28,397 bases of DNA from IMG/VR virus record IMGVR_UViG_3300027313_000035, positions 1 through 28,397 of that record; one strand, 5' to 3'. Both the position numbers and the translations under genes were made by a program. Source of the stretch: a virus. The notes below the pieces were generated by a model. It had not been told where the DNA came from, did no database searches, and saw only the letters and a program-made list of their open reading frames with translations. Positions 7,461 to 15,701 of the stretch are shown here, in pieces. Position 1 is the first letter of the stretch. The number at the start of each line of letters is the position of its first letter.

Positions 7461-9268
7461 GGAGTTACCTGATAGTTCTTTTGCCGTGCTGCTGCTTCAG
7501 CTGCATTTGCGTCCTGGCCTGGATGCGACACCTGCCATGTCGACTTACTCCATACGTGCGTCTGTGGTGAAGGCGTTGGTGTTGCCGGGGCTTGCTGAGG
7601 TGCTGCCTGCGTATTGCCCGGGGCTGGCGGCGGTGCTGCTGGAGTATTGATCTGAAGTTTGCGATCAGGGCCTACTGCAGTTCCGTAGTGCAGGAAGTTC
7701 TTCTCTTCGGTCAGGTAGGTGCGGGCTGAACCGAGATTCGCGAGCAAGGTCGCCGCGACCGCGTTCGGGCCTGCCCTGAAATCGTTGAAAAGGATCTTCC
7801 CTTCCTTGTCGACCAGCTTCTGGCTGCGCGTGCCATGAATGCCCGTGGTGGGCATGGCGATGTTTTCGATGTCCTGCGCCAGCATGCGCAGATACTGGTT
7901 GTCGCTTCCGGCCCACTCCTTCAGTTCGCTCTCGCGTCCGGTGATCGCGCCCTGCAGTTCAGCGCCGTGATCGTGAATGATCTGGAGCGCATGCTGGGTG
8001 TTGTGCTCGATGAGCCGCGCGAGGTCTGCGTTCTTCTGTACTACAGCTGGAACCTTGCCGATCTGCTTCGGCACGATTCCGGCGGTGTTTTTGGGAAAGT
8101 TCTGTGGCGGCGGGTAGGCCGGATCGAACGTGCCAGCGGCTGATGGTGCGCCGAAATTGCCTGCCGCCTCGTCTGCCTTCTCTTTTGCGGTGCCTGCACG
8201 CTCTTCGGCGGCCGCAGCGGTCCTTTCCGCAGCACCGGCTCGCCGTTCTCCTATGTCCTCCATGTGTTCCTGGTGCTTTTCCGCAGCATCCTGACGGCGG
8301 TCGGCCATTGCCTGTGCGCCCTGTCCCATCAGGATCTTGTTGGCATCGTCGTTACTGATGCTTCCCTTGGGGATGAGACGGTCCATCATGAGCGGCTTTC
8401 CATCTTTGTCGGTGTGCGCAGGATCTGGAATCTTTATGTGGAGATCTTCGTTGTATTTCGACTGCAGCCAGTTCGGTGTGACGATGGCAGCAGAAATCCC
8501 TTTGATCTCGCCGTTCTCGACGCGAGGCATCATAGAGATCTCGCCCTTGACCAGGTGATCGTGCAGTTGCGGGTTATTGTTCAGCGCATCGTAAGCATCT
8601 TTGAGAGTGGGATACTCTCCGATCATTTGCGAACCTTGCCCGCCAGCGCCGATCATCTTCTGCCACTCACTGTAACGAGAGATCTCCGCTTCAGTGGCAG
8701 TCATCTTCTCCTGCTCAAGGTCGTAGGTGGCCCGCGCGATGTTGTGCGCGAGAAGCGAGTTCTGCAGGTTGCTGGTCGCGAGCTTCTGCTCGCGCTCGAA
8801 ATCTTCAGTGGCCTGCTGGCGCTTTTGCTGGTCCTGCTGCTGCGCCTGCTGCTGACCGGCCTGAATGCCCGCCCCAGCTTTCGCGGCCGTCGATCCCGGG
8901 CCCTTCATGCCCGCGCCGGCCGCGTAGCCGGTCAGAGCTCCCGAGATGATCCGCTTCCACTGCGTGCCGGGCCCGCTCGCGGCCACGCTCTGCACCATCT
9001 TGCCGGTGGCCGGATCGATGCTGTAGCTGACATCGTTCGATCCACCCAGGGCGTTCAGAATGCCGTGGTAGACCTTTGCGCCATAGCTCTGGCTCTTGAG
9101 TTGCTCGAGACGAACATCGGCCGGCGTTGTCGCTCCGAAGGTGGACGGAGGCAGCGGCTGGCTCGTCCCCAAACCAGCCGCAGCATCCGGTACAGCCGGC
9201 GGGGGTGAGCCCTGCGGCTGATTCGGTGGTAGTACTGCTCCGGTATTGCCTGCATCTGGATCTGGCAT
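7457..9268 (-). CDS. Internal virion protein with long coiled coils
   Basis: This is the second of three ejection-type genes. The ATG at 9268 (MPDPDAG) is preferred over the in-frame GTG at 9274, because AGGCGG sits five bases upstream and the GTG has no such site. About 603 residues. The N-terminal 60 residues are Pro/Gly-rich and disordered. A Gly/Ala-rich segment follows, then a Gln/Glu-rich coiled coil (GQQQAQQQDQQKRQQ onward). A second Ala/Glu/Arg coiled coil (ERRAGAAERTAAAAEERAG) lies in the middle. The C-terminus is again Pro/Ala/Gln-rich. The layout matches helical tunnel-forming ejection proteins in style. The role is inferred from context and composition. Confidence 0.75.
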   Translation of the reverse strand: MPDPDAGNTGAVLPPNQPQGSPPPAVPDAAAGLGTSQPLPPSTFGATTPADVRLEQLKSQSYGAKVYHGILNALGGSNDVSYSIDPATGKMVQSVAASGPGTQWKRIISGALTGYAAGAGMKGPGSTAAKAGAGIQAGQQQAQQQDQQKRQQATEDFEREQKLATSNLQNSLLAHNIARATYDLEQEKMTATEAEISRYSEWQKMIGAGGQGSQMIGEYPTLKDAYDALNNNPQLHDHLVKGEISMMPRVENGEIKGISAAIVTPNWLQSKYNEDLHIKIPDPAHTDKDGKPLMMDRLIPKGSISNDDANKILMGQGAQAMADRRQDAAEKHQEHMEDIGERRAGAAERTAAAAEERAGTAKEKADEAAGNFGAPSAAGTFDPAYPPPQNFPKNTAGIVPKQIGKVPAVVQKNADLARLIEHNTQHALQIIHDHGAELQGAITGRESELKEWAGSDNQYLRMLAQDIENIAMPTTGIHGTRSQKLVDKEGKILFNDFRAGPNAVAATLLANLGSARTYLTEEKNFLHYGTAVGPDRKLQINTPAAPPPAPGNTQAAPQQAPATPTPSPQTHVWSKSTWQVSHPGQDANAAEAAARQKNYQVTP

Positions 9269-9277
9269 ATACACCGC

Positions 9278-9979
9278 CTATAAGGTTTGATTGGCCCAGC
9301 CGCTGACCCCGCCGCCGCCCGGAGAACCACCGCCCCCGCCGCCGCCCTTGAAGGCCCCCATCAGTCCTGCCGGATTGCCCAGGGCCGCACCGGCCACCCC
9401 GCCCAGAGCTCCCAGCACGCTGCCCCAGGCATTCTGCTGCTGCTGGGCGATGTAGTTGGCCTCGCTCGAGGCCAGCTGGCCCGCATTCACGGTCGAGCCC
9501 GAGAACGTATTCGGGTTCCAGGCCTGCGCCAGATTCATCGTTCCCGTGATCGCGTTCTGCCACTGCTGCCGGCCGATGTCGTAGCCCGTGGTAGTGATCC
9601 CCAGCTGCTGCTGCGATTCGGTTCCCGCCCCCAGCGCCGCCAGACGCGCCTGTTCGGCCTGTGCCGGCCCGCTGGTCGCGTTCACATTCGAGGTGCCGCC
9701 GCCCATCGCCGCGCGGCGTTCGGCCAGCGCCCGGCTCGCGGCCGAGTAATAACTCGCCGTGCCCTCGGTGGCCTGGGTGCGCAAGGCGGCGTCCTCCGCA
9801 GTCGTGTAGCCGTACTGCCCGGGGCCCGCCTGGAGGATCGGCGCAAACTGCTTCTGGATCGCATCGGTCAGATCCGAGAACTTGCCGTAGGCCTTGTTGT
9901 AGGCGTCGATTTGAGTCTGATAGAAATCGGCCTCTTCACTCTGCAGCTTCGATTGTGTGTCTGATGGTCCGCCGCACAT
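9278..9979 (-). CDS. Small Gly-rich internal virion protein
   Basis: This 233-residue protein starts at MCGGPSD. The ATG at 9979 follows the previous TAG by one base, and a G-rich Shine-Dalgarno (GGGGGTG) precedes it. Residues 1-60 form a charged helix. The centre is Ala/Gln/Thr-rich helix (ASYYSAASRALAERRAAMGGG). Toward the C-terminus lies a hydrophobic Gly/Ala stretch (VLGALGGVAGAALGNPAG), then a poly-Gly tract. A small first ejection protein with a membrane-like C-terminus would fit the gp14/gp7 position of short-tailed phages, an analogy only. Assigned to the virion by position and composition. Confidence 0.75.
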   Translation of the reverse strand: MCGGPSDTQSKLQSEEADFYQTQIDAYNKAYGKFSDLTDAIQKQFAPILQAGPGQYGYTTAEDAALRTQATEGTASYYSAASRALAERRAAMGGGTSNVNATSGPAQAEQARLAALGAGTESQQQLGITTTGYDIGRQQWQNAITGTMNLAQAWNPNTFSGSTVNAGQLASSEANYIAQQQQNAWGSVLGALGGVAGAALGNPAGLMGAFKGGGGGGGSPGGGGVSGWANQTL

Positions 9980-9980
9980 A

Positions 9981-10505
9981 CTACGCACCCCCTTCCCGGG
10001 CCTCTGGTGGCCCTTGCTGCGATTTCTCGGTCGCCAGGTACCCAATCTCCCTCACAAACTCATGCGAGCTCGCCTCAAAGCCCAGGCGGGCTTTGGCGAG
10101 CGAGGCGAGCGCCGGCGAGTGAGTCTCGAAAATCCACTGCTCGGCACCGGCCCGGGCCAGGCCTGCCTCAAGGAATGCCATGCCCCGGACCAGACCGGCG
10201 GCGCTGCGCACCCGTGATTCGAAGGCGCGCGTGACAGGCATGAACTGGATGTGAACGCGCGCCGCGCGGGAAAGCCGGATGAACATGATCACTCCGGTCG
10301 CGTCCTCGAGCGCATAGCAGTTGGGGCGCGGATCGTGGATCCACCCCAGCTTGGGATCCAGACGCAGGGCGAGAAAGAATTCCGGGCGCATTACATTCCG
10401 ATGAAAACGGTCGTTGTCGATCCAGGTCTGGATCATGCCGCGATCCTGTAACTCACTGACCGACCGCAACGTATAGCCATCGAATTGAGCAAGTATAGAC
10501 GGCAT
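9981..10505 (-). CDS. GNAT-like phage protein
   Basis: This 174-residue protein has the outline of a GCN5-related N-acetyltransferase fold. Strands around VIMFIRLSRAARVHIQFMP are followed by a helix (GLVRGMAFLEAGLARAGAE) and the late segment WIFETHSPALASLAKARLGFE, the part most like GNAT proteins. The usual acetyl-CoA loop (Q/R-x-x-G-x-G/A) is not evident. Such GNAT-like proteins occur among virion genes of several podovirus-type phages and may be structural rather than enzymatic. It begins with ATG at 10505, ten bases after the previous stop, and ends one base before the next start. Confidence 0.65.
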   Translation of the reverse strand: MPSILAQFDGYTLRSVSELQDRGMIQTWIDNDRFHRNVMRPEFFLALRLDPKLGWIHDPRPNCYALEDATGVIMFIRLSRAARVHIQFMPVTRAFESRVRSAAGLVRGMAFLEAGLARAGAEQWIFETHSPALASLAKARLGFEASSHEFVREIGYLATEKSQQGPPEAREGGA

Positions 10506-10514
10506 CTTTACCCA

Positions 10515-10766
10515 TTACTGCCCCGAGATAGGCAGGTATCTCCTGAAGGGGACTTTTGATCCTCTGTAAAATTGCCGAAAATAAACGTCGGCTCCACTTG
10601 CTTGAAGGGGTAAGCTAGCGATCATTAAGGGGCCAACCCCGCCGGGAGATTCTGGCGGGGCTGGGGGGATGGGCCGGGGCGCTTGTAGGGTTGTTTCTGA
10701 GGGAGGGACATCCTGCAGGTTCCCCGGCCCAGTGCGTCTGATGGGTGTGCCTCTTGGTGTTGCCAT
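10515..10766 (-). CDS. Small Pro-rich virion-cluster protein
   Basis: This 83-residue protein has a Pro/Gly-rich N-terminal half and a more folded C-terminal half ending VYFRQFYRGSKVPFRRYLP. Its ATG directly follows the TAA of the tail hub gene, and its composition is phage-like. The basic aromatic C-terminus could contact another virion protein. Nothing catalytic is visible and I do not recognise the family. A GC-rich inverted repeat lies inside its coding sequence. Confidence 0.6.
   Translation of the reverse strand: MATPRGTPIRRTGPGNLQDVPPSETTLQAPRPIPPAPPESPGGVGPLMIASLPLQASGADVYFRQFYRGSKVPFRRYLPISGQ
10637..10660. repeat. GC-rich inverted repeat, possible RNA hairpin inside a gene
   Basis: CCCCGCC at 10637-10643 is mirrored by GGCGGGG at 10654-10660 with a ten-base spacer. 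No T-run follows on either strand, so it is not a typical intrinsic terminator. It may be chance in Pro/Gly-rich coding DNA or an RNA structure that slows ribosomes or RNase. Confidence 0.4.
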
Positions 10767-13700
10767 TTATTTTCTCGCTTTCTCCGGCAAACGTCCATAC
10801 ACGGTATTCGTAAAAATTTCGTTGGGGTAGTTCTCTGCCGCCCAGAGAATGGCCTGCTGGTAGTGCCTGCACTTGATCACGGAGTTCGCATCCTGCGCCG
10901 CCCAATGCCTTTGCGTGCGAATCGACTTCGACGGCGGAAGGTTGGGCGGGTCATTCGACTTCTTGCGCAGAGAGAGAAAAGAGCTCGACGGCGTCTGCGT
11001 CGAGAGGATCTCGTCGAACAAAAGCGCCACCGTCAGGGGCGTCGCGCCGGCGATCATCTTCTCCTCGGTCACCACAAACTGCACCCCCGCGGTCATCCCC
11101 GGCTGCGCCAGAACCACACTGGCGATGTAGGCGTTCGCGAGGTACGTGGCCCCGTTGTCGGCATTGGTCGAGAGATCGCGCTTCAGGATGGGATTGTTGG
11201 TCACCGAAGGACCGATCACCAGCGCCTTCTTGCCCGGCGAAGTCTCGATACTGGCGATGGCCTTCACCTTGCCCGGCGCGGCGATCACCGCGGGCAGACT
11301 CCAGACCAGGCCGCTCTCGGGCGCGGCCGTCGCCGCCATCCTGTACCACTGCTGCGTCCCATCGGCCACGTAGAGCGCCATGTCGCGCGACTTGCCCTGG
11401 TGCCAGGCGAGGTAGACCGTGGCCGGATCGTAGTAGTCGTCGAAGATATCCCCGATGGGGAAGCCGACCTCGGTCTCGCCGGCACCGGGATCCATCGAGA
11501 CCACCTGGTTCGACGTCAGCATCACGTAGGCCGTCGAGCCGTTGACGGTGAAGGCATCCTGCGACATGATCCCCACGCCCGCCTGGAAATTCACCAAGTA
11601 GAAGGGCGAGATGGGATTGCCGGCGGCATCGTAGGTGCCCTGGCCCAGGAGCACCCAGGTATCGCTCATGGTGAAGACGATCAGGCCAATCGAGGTGGGC
11701 CAGCAGGCGACGCCGGTCGAAGGCAACTCAAACACGTTATCCGGCGACATGGACTCATTGCCGGATCCGGTGGTGGTGTCGGGCCCGTTCGTATAGACCA
11801 GCTTGTTGCCCACGAAACCCCAGATCCGGTTCAGGTAGTAGCAGGAGGGAATGAAGGCCGGCGGGGGCACGCTGTTGTCGGAGAAGTTGGTGCCCGGCCC
11901 GCCCCCCAGCTGCGGCGCAATCAGCGTGACGCCGGTGATGGCAGTATCCGGTACTGTATCGGTATATACCCAGGTTTGACCGGCCCCGGGATTGGGGATG
12001 GTGGCGACCTCGAAGAAGCTCGATCCCCCCGCCTTGGTGCGCCAGATGACGATCTCGTCGACCTGCGGATCCCCGGAGCCCACGCCCTGAACCACCGGGA
12101 CATTGCCTGGGGTCACCACAATGGGCTGAGAGGGCGGCGACATATTCGAAATGTGCCCGGTCGCCGAGTTCCCATAGGAGTAGCCGTAGATCCAGGGCAG
12201 GGTGGCGGATCCCGCGCTGGCCCCGCCCTTGTTCGACCAGTTGGCGGTGTTGTCGACGGTGATCGCGCCCAGCGTGGTCTGCCAGGTGGGCGCGGCCGCG
12301 CCGCTCTTGCCCAGAGCCTGGATGTGCTCCTGGTTATAGTTCGAATCGAGGATCGTCGAGGCCGTCGAGACCTTGGAGGTAGCGCCGATAGTCGCCCAGG
12401 TCGACGGCGTGCCCAGGTTGGTCCAGGCGGCGGTGCCGTCCTGGGTGGTGGTATTGAGGCCGTTGACCCAGGCCGGCTGGTTCGCACCCGTGGTCCCGGC
12501 CTGGCTGCACTGGAAGAGGGAAGTGACGGTGACCGCGACCTGCTGATAGACCGTCTGCGGCTGGTAGGTGTAGCCATTCCACACCAGGGTGGTCTGCGGC
12601 ACAGTGACGTAATAGGTATAGGTCGCAACCACCAGCTGGCCCACGGTGACGGCCGTCGACGCCGTCCAGGTGCCGGGGCCCATGTTCTGCCACTGCGCCC
12701 AGGGTGGCCCTCCAGAGCCGCCGCTCTCTGTGGTAATGCCGCCCAGAACCGTGCTCCAGCTGGGCTGCGAATTTCCCAATCCACCGCTGGTGATCAGCTT
12801 CTCAAGATTGCCGTTCGAATCCTGAATCACAAACAGCGGCGCGTACCAGGTATTCGCCGCCCAGTTGGGATAGATCGAAGGCGCAGCGGTCTGGGTGACG
12901 GTGGGCTGATTGGTGGGGCCCTGTATGCCCCAGCCGGTCACCGCCGATCCCTTGTTGACCCACTGCTGACCGCCGTCCTGGGTGACCGCGCCAGGCGTCG
13001 TCGCGAAAACCGGCGGGGTTGCGCCGGTCACGCCGTTGCCGGTCGTCACGGTGCCGGTCTCGACCGAGTAAACCGTCGCAGGAGGATTGCCCATCACCGT
13101 GCGGGAAATGGTTTGCGTCTGGAGAGGAGATTCGACCTGGACAATGAGTCCCGCTCCGTTCAGCGAGGGAACCGTGGTAAAGCCTGCACAGGTAAGGCTT
13201 ACGTTGTTCGAAATGTTGAGCGGCGTGAGCGGCGAAAAAAACAGCTTGATCAGCTTGTTGTAGCCGCCAGGCGGCGCACTGATGCTGTCGATCTCGATGT
13301 TGGCCATGTTCGCGATCTGCGCGCCCACCGCTTCCTGAATGTTGTTGTTCGAATCGATGATGAACTGGCCCTGGCTATACGCGGTATTGGCCTGCCAGGC
13401 CTGTTTCGAGGTCGTCCACTTGCCGGTCTCGACGCCGTCGCCCCAGAACAACTGGTTGCCCACCCCCACAAAGCTGGTGCGCCCCGCCGCCGGATCCTTG
13501 GTCTGCAGGATCAGGTTGGTGGAGGGGCCGGTCACGTCGCGCACCGTGCCCTGCGTCGATCCCGTGGCCGGATCCACACTGGCCATCAGGTGGATCACTT
13601 CGCCGGCGGGCCCGAAGGCGCGAAATTCGTAGAAGCGGTTAATGGGCGGAAAGAGTTGCGAATTGTAAACCGAAGAGCCAGGCCTGCGCCCCAGGGTGAG

Positions 13701-13907
13701 ACGCGAGGTGATCTCGGCATTGAGGCCACCGATCAGCCGGTCATAGCGCGAGGCCGCATAGAAATGCTGATAGAGGTAGGGAACCGCGCCGGGCCCCAGT
13801 GGATTGCCCTGGGTCCACAGGCCGGTGAAGAATTCGTTGGTATGGAGAGGCGCAGCTGCACTGGGCTGGATCTGCGCGCCTGCGGTCATGAGCGGAGATT
13901 CTGGCAT
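10767..13907 (-). CDS. Tail hub / virion structural protein with four internal repeat modules
   Basis: This is the largest gene, 1046 residues from MPESPLM. The ATG at 13907 shares a base with the preceding stop (TGATG), and GAGGG lies upstream. The longer frame to 14117 only overlaps the previous gene. Residues 1-165 form a beta-rich N-terminal domain (FYAASRYDRLIGGL, FVGVGNQLFWGDG). Residues 171-561 hold four diverged modules of about 50-90 residues with the pattern W-x-x-x-T-x-Y, D-x-N-x-N, P-x-W and T-x-D-x-x-x-x-W-x-x-x-G. The C-terminal part (DEIVIWRTKAGGSS, IWGFVGNKLVYTNGPD) has blade-like repeats recalling P22 gp10 or other tail-hub propellers. Likely it closes the portal vertex or forms the tail nozzle. 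The exact family is uncertain. Confidence 0.75.
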   Translation of the reverse strand: MPESPLMTAGAQIQPSAAAPLHTNEFFTGLWTQGNPLGPGAVPYLYQHFYAASRYDRLIGGLNAEITSRLTLGRRPGSSVYNSQLFPPINRFYEFRAFGPAGEVIHLMASVDPATGSTQGTVRDVTGPSTNLILQTKDPAAGRTSFVGVGNQLFWGDGVETGKWTTSKQAWQANTAYSQGQFIIDSNNNIQEAVGAQIANMANIEIDSISAPPGGYNKLIKLFFSPLTPLNISNNVSLTCAGFTTVPSLNGAGLIVQVESPLQTQTISRTVMGNPPATVYSVETGTVTTGNGVTGATPPVFATTPGAVTQDGGQQWVNKGSAVTGWGIQGPTNQPTVTQTAAPSIYPNWAANTWYAPLFVIQDSNGNLEKLITSGGLGNSQPSWSTVLGGITTESGGSGGPPWAQWQNMGPGTWTASTAVTVGQLVVATYTYYVTVPQTTLVWNGYTYQPQTVYQQVAVTVTSLFQCSQAGTTGANQPAWVNGLNTTTQDGTAAWTNLGTPSTWATIGATSKVSTASTILDSNYNQEHIQALGKSGAAAPTWQTTLGAITVDNTANWSNKGGASAGSATLPWIYGYSYGNSATGHISNMSPPSQPIVVTPGNVPVVQGVGSGDPQVDEIVIWRTKAGGSSFFEVATIPNPGAGQTWVYTDTVPDTAITGVTLIAPQLGGGPGTNFSDNSVPPPAFIPSCYYLNRIWGFVGNKLVYTNGPDTTTGSGNESMSPDNVFELPSTGVACWPTSIGLIVFTMSDTWVLLGQGTYDAAGNPISPFYLVNFQAGVGIMSQDAFTVNGSTAYVMLTSNQVVSMDPGAGETEVGFPIGDIFDDYYDPATVYLAWHQGKSRDMALYVADGTQQWYRMAATAAPESGLVWSLPAVIAAPGKVKAIASIETSPGKKALVIGPSVTNNPILKRDLSTNADNGATYLANAYIASVVLAQPGMTAGVQFVVTEEKMIAGATPLTVALLFDEILSTQTPSSSFLSLRKKSNDPPNLPPSKSIRTQRHWAAQDANSVIKCRHYQQAILWAAENYPNEIFTNTVYGRLPEKARK

Positions 13908-14611
13908 CAGACGGCCCTCGCTCTGTACCGCTCCTGCGTCTCCAGCTGCGTCGCCTGCACCTGGCTCATCACGCGCATCCAGTTGCCGATGAAAATGCTG
14001 CGCTCGAGATCCGTCAGACCTCCCTGCTGCGCCAGCACGCTCGAGATGAATTTGGCGTTGTAGCCGGTGAAGCGCGCGTCGTTGCCGATCAGGCTCATCA
14101 TGGCCAGAAATCCCCACATGGGGATGTAGGCCAGAGCGTCGGGTACCGGGGCCCAGGTATAGGCCAGCGAGAGCAGCTGCGGCGCGTTGCGCTGAAAGAT
14201 CAGGGTGTGGTTGTAGCTCTGATCCGGCGAAGGCGAGGTGCGGAAGGTGATGTTGCCCATGCCGTCATCGATCAGGGGCGCGCAGTACTGCGGCCGCGCG
14301 GCGCTCTGATCGGGATGCAGCACCAGCTGCACACTCAGTTCCCACGATTTGCCGCCGCTCGCGGGCTGCACTACGCCGCCCTCGAGAAAGCCGAAGCTGA
14401 ACAGGCCCGTGACCTGGTTGTCCTGCTGCGAGCTCGTATAGGAGGTCGTAGAGCGGTTCCAGGGCCATGCCAGCGGGGGATTGAGAATCGTCTGCAGAAC
14501 CAGGTTGGCCGAAGAGAGCGCAGGCTCCATGCCCAGGATCTCCACGGGCTGCATTTCGATGAAGGCCTTGGCCCAATTCACCGTATTTTGCAGGGTCACT
14601 GAGGACGACAC
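13907..14611 (-). CDS. Head-tail adaptor-like virion protein, short paralog
   Basis: This 234-residue protein is a clear paralog of the one at 15677-16687. Both have an EMQPV motif near residue 20, a W-x-W-N-R motif near residue 50, a QQD motif soon after and an (F/W)LEG motif near residues 75-88. The start is GTG at 14611, directly after the TGA of the small basic gene; no better ATG is nearby. The C-terminal half is helical (FISSVLAQQGGLTDLERSIFIGNWMRVM) and unlike the paralog's insert. Its place between capsid and tail hub suggests a head-tail connector or tail accessory protein. The role is inferred from position. Confidence 0.75.
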   Translation of the reverse strand: MSSSVTLQNTVNWAKAFIEMQPVEILGMEPALSSANLVLQTILNPPLAWPWNRSTTSYTSSQQDNQVTGLFSFGFLEGGVVQPASGGKSWELSVQLVLHPDQSAARPQYCAPLIDDGMGNITFRTSPSPDQSYNHTLIFQRNAPQLLSLAYTWAPVPDALAYIPMWGFLAMMSLIGNDARFTGYNAKFISSVLAQQGGLTDLERSIFIGNWMRVMSQVQATQLETQERYRARAV

Positions 14612-14791
14612 TCACTTCGCCTTTCTCTTGCGCGCAGCCTTCTTCGCGGCCTTTCTGCGCCTGGTCGAGAGCACTGCGGCCTGCATCTGTTTTTCGGCTT
14701 TCGCCTTTCCTGATTTGGCAGCAGTGCGCTTGAAGGTTCCTCCGTGTCTGAACTCATGGAACATCTGTTTCTTCGTCCCCTTGGGGGGCAT
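14612..14791 (-). CDS. Small basic protein (59 residues)
   Basis: This short gene starts at the ATG at 14791 and encodes MPPKGTKKQMFHEFRHGG through to a C-terminal KKAARKRKAK. It is preceded by a near-perfect Shine-Dalgarno, GGAGGTGA, and its TGA abuts the GTG of the next virion gene. Composition is Lys/Arg/Ala-rich. The N-terminal half (KQMFHEFRHG) is reminiscent of small phage proteins of the DUF6496 type, a tentative match by eye. It probably binds DNA or another virion protein. The small basic protein at 4063-4266 has a similar composition. Confidence 0.75.
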   Translation of the reverse strand: MPPKGTKKQMFHEFRHGGTFKRTAAKSGKAKAEKQMQAAVLSTRRRKAAKKAARKRKAK

Positions 14792-14795
14792 AGAA

Positions 14796-14803
14796 TCACC
14801 TCC
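14796..14803 (-). promoter_or_regulatory. Strong Shine-Dalgarno site for the 59-residue basic protein
   Basis: GGAGGTGA on the minus strand lies four bases before the ATG at 14791. It is one of the best ribosome-binding sites in the window. It also lies just upstream of the plus-strand endonuclease start at 14808, so the two divergent genes are separated by only 16 bases. Confidence 0.8.
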
Positions 14804-14807
14804 ATAA

Positions 14808-15701
14808 ATGCAGAAAATAAAGCGGCCTTATACATGCGAGTGGTGTGCGCGAAGGTTTCAAAAAAGAAACCACAGCACAAGAAAGCCGCGTTTTTGTTCT
14901 CAGGAATGCTCTAAGGAGAGCGAGAGAGCGAAACGTTCTAAACATACCTGCGAGAGATGTGGAAATGTCTTTTTTAGGAGGAACCGCAAAACGGATCCAC
15001 TCCGATTTTGTTCTCTGGATTGTTACTATGCATCGCGCCGGGATTTGAGCTACAACACTAATCCGATTCATACCTGCCAGGTATGCAAGGAAAAATTTGC
15101 GAGGCGATTCAGAGCTTCGAAACCTCCAAAGTTCTGTTCTCCTGAATGTCATTCCATCGCGATGACGAAGAGGGTCGAACTTGTTTGCGAAAGATGCGGC
15201 CAGAGATTTCTGAAAAAGCGCCACGGAAAAGACGAGAAAGATCCGCGATTTTGCAGTCGAAAATGCTTCAGAGCTTCTGCCTCTCTTGAAACGAAACAAC
15301 GCACCCGGCCAATAAGAAAATCTCTTCAACGTCCTTGCAAACTTTGTGGACAGTTCACTCTCGTGGATCCTTACACGCATTTCTGTTCTCGAGGCTGCTC
15401 GACCTTGAGCAGCTTCCTTGATGGCAGGGGAGACTACCGAATTCGTGGATTTATTCTCACCGTGCAGCGCAAAGACAAGCTGTGCTGCGAAGAGTGTGGT
15501 AGCGAGAATCCACATCACCTGATGGTTCATCATCGCGATGAGAACCGACAAAATAATGCTGACGAAAATCTCGAGACCTTGTGTGCGAATTGTCATTACG
15601 AAGTTCACTGGAAAAGCGCCGTGGATCGTGCTGATCGCGTAGAACGTGCCTTGGAAGCGGTCAGAATTATGCATATCTACCTTCCCGGCCAGACGGCATA
15701 G
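14808..15701 (+). CDS. HNH endonuclease with five N-terminal zinc fingers, probably a free-standing homing endonuclease
   Basis: This is the only plus-strand gene, 297 residues. The C-terminal domain (residues 226-268) is a zinc-type HNH nuclease: CEECG, then MVHHRDENRQNN, ENLETLC and ANCHYEVHW, with Cys227/Cys230 and Cys259/Cys262 as likely metal ligands and His241/242 as the catalytic candidates. Before it lie five repeated fingers with the plan C-x2-C...F-C-S-x2-C, at Cys10-34, 48-72, 90-114, 127-153 and 177-197. They probably bind DNA and set specificity. The DNA is AT-richer than its neighbours: 28 of 60 bases are G/C in 15061-15120, against 46 of 60 in 16021-16080. No Shine-Dalgarno site precedes the ATG. 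A TAGAAT at 14791-14796 could be a -10 box giving a very short leader, weakly supported. It overlaps the convergent gene end at 15677-15701. The long minus-strand frame across it is a shadow. Confidence 0.88.
   Translation: MQKIKRPYTCEWCARRFQKRNHSTRKPRFCSQECSKESERAKRSKHTCERCGNVFFRRNRKTDPLRFCSLDCYYASRRDLSYNTNPIHTCQVCKEKFARRFRASKPPKFCSPECHSIAMTKRVELVCERCGQRFLKKRHGKDEKDPRFCSRKCFRASASLETKQRTRPIRKSLQRPCKLCGQFTLVDPYTHFCSRGCSTLSSFLDGRGDYRIRGFILTVQRKDKLCCEECGSENPHHLMVHHRDENRQNNADENLETLCANCHYEVHWKSAVDRADRVERALEAVRIMHIYLPGQTA

Noticed and set aside
10637-10660. Intrinsic terminator
   Set aside because: The hairpin lies inside a gene and no T-run follows on either strand.
10863-14063. A 1066-residue plus-strand frame opposite the tail hub
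   Set aside because: It is a shadow of GC-rich coding DNA, dominated by Arg, Gly, His and Ala; the minus-strand frame has ordered repeats, coupled starts and a structural-protein look.
13908-14117. N-terminal extension of the tail hub frame
   Set aside because: It overlaps the coding end of the short paralog and lacks a Shine-Dalgarno site; TGATG at 13907 is preferred.
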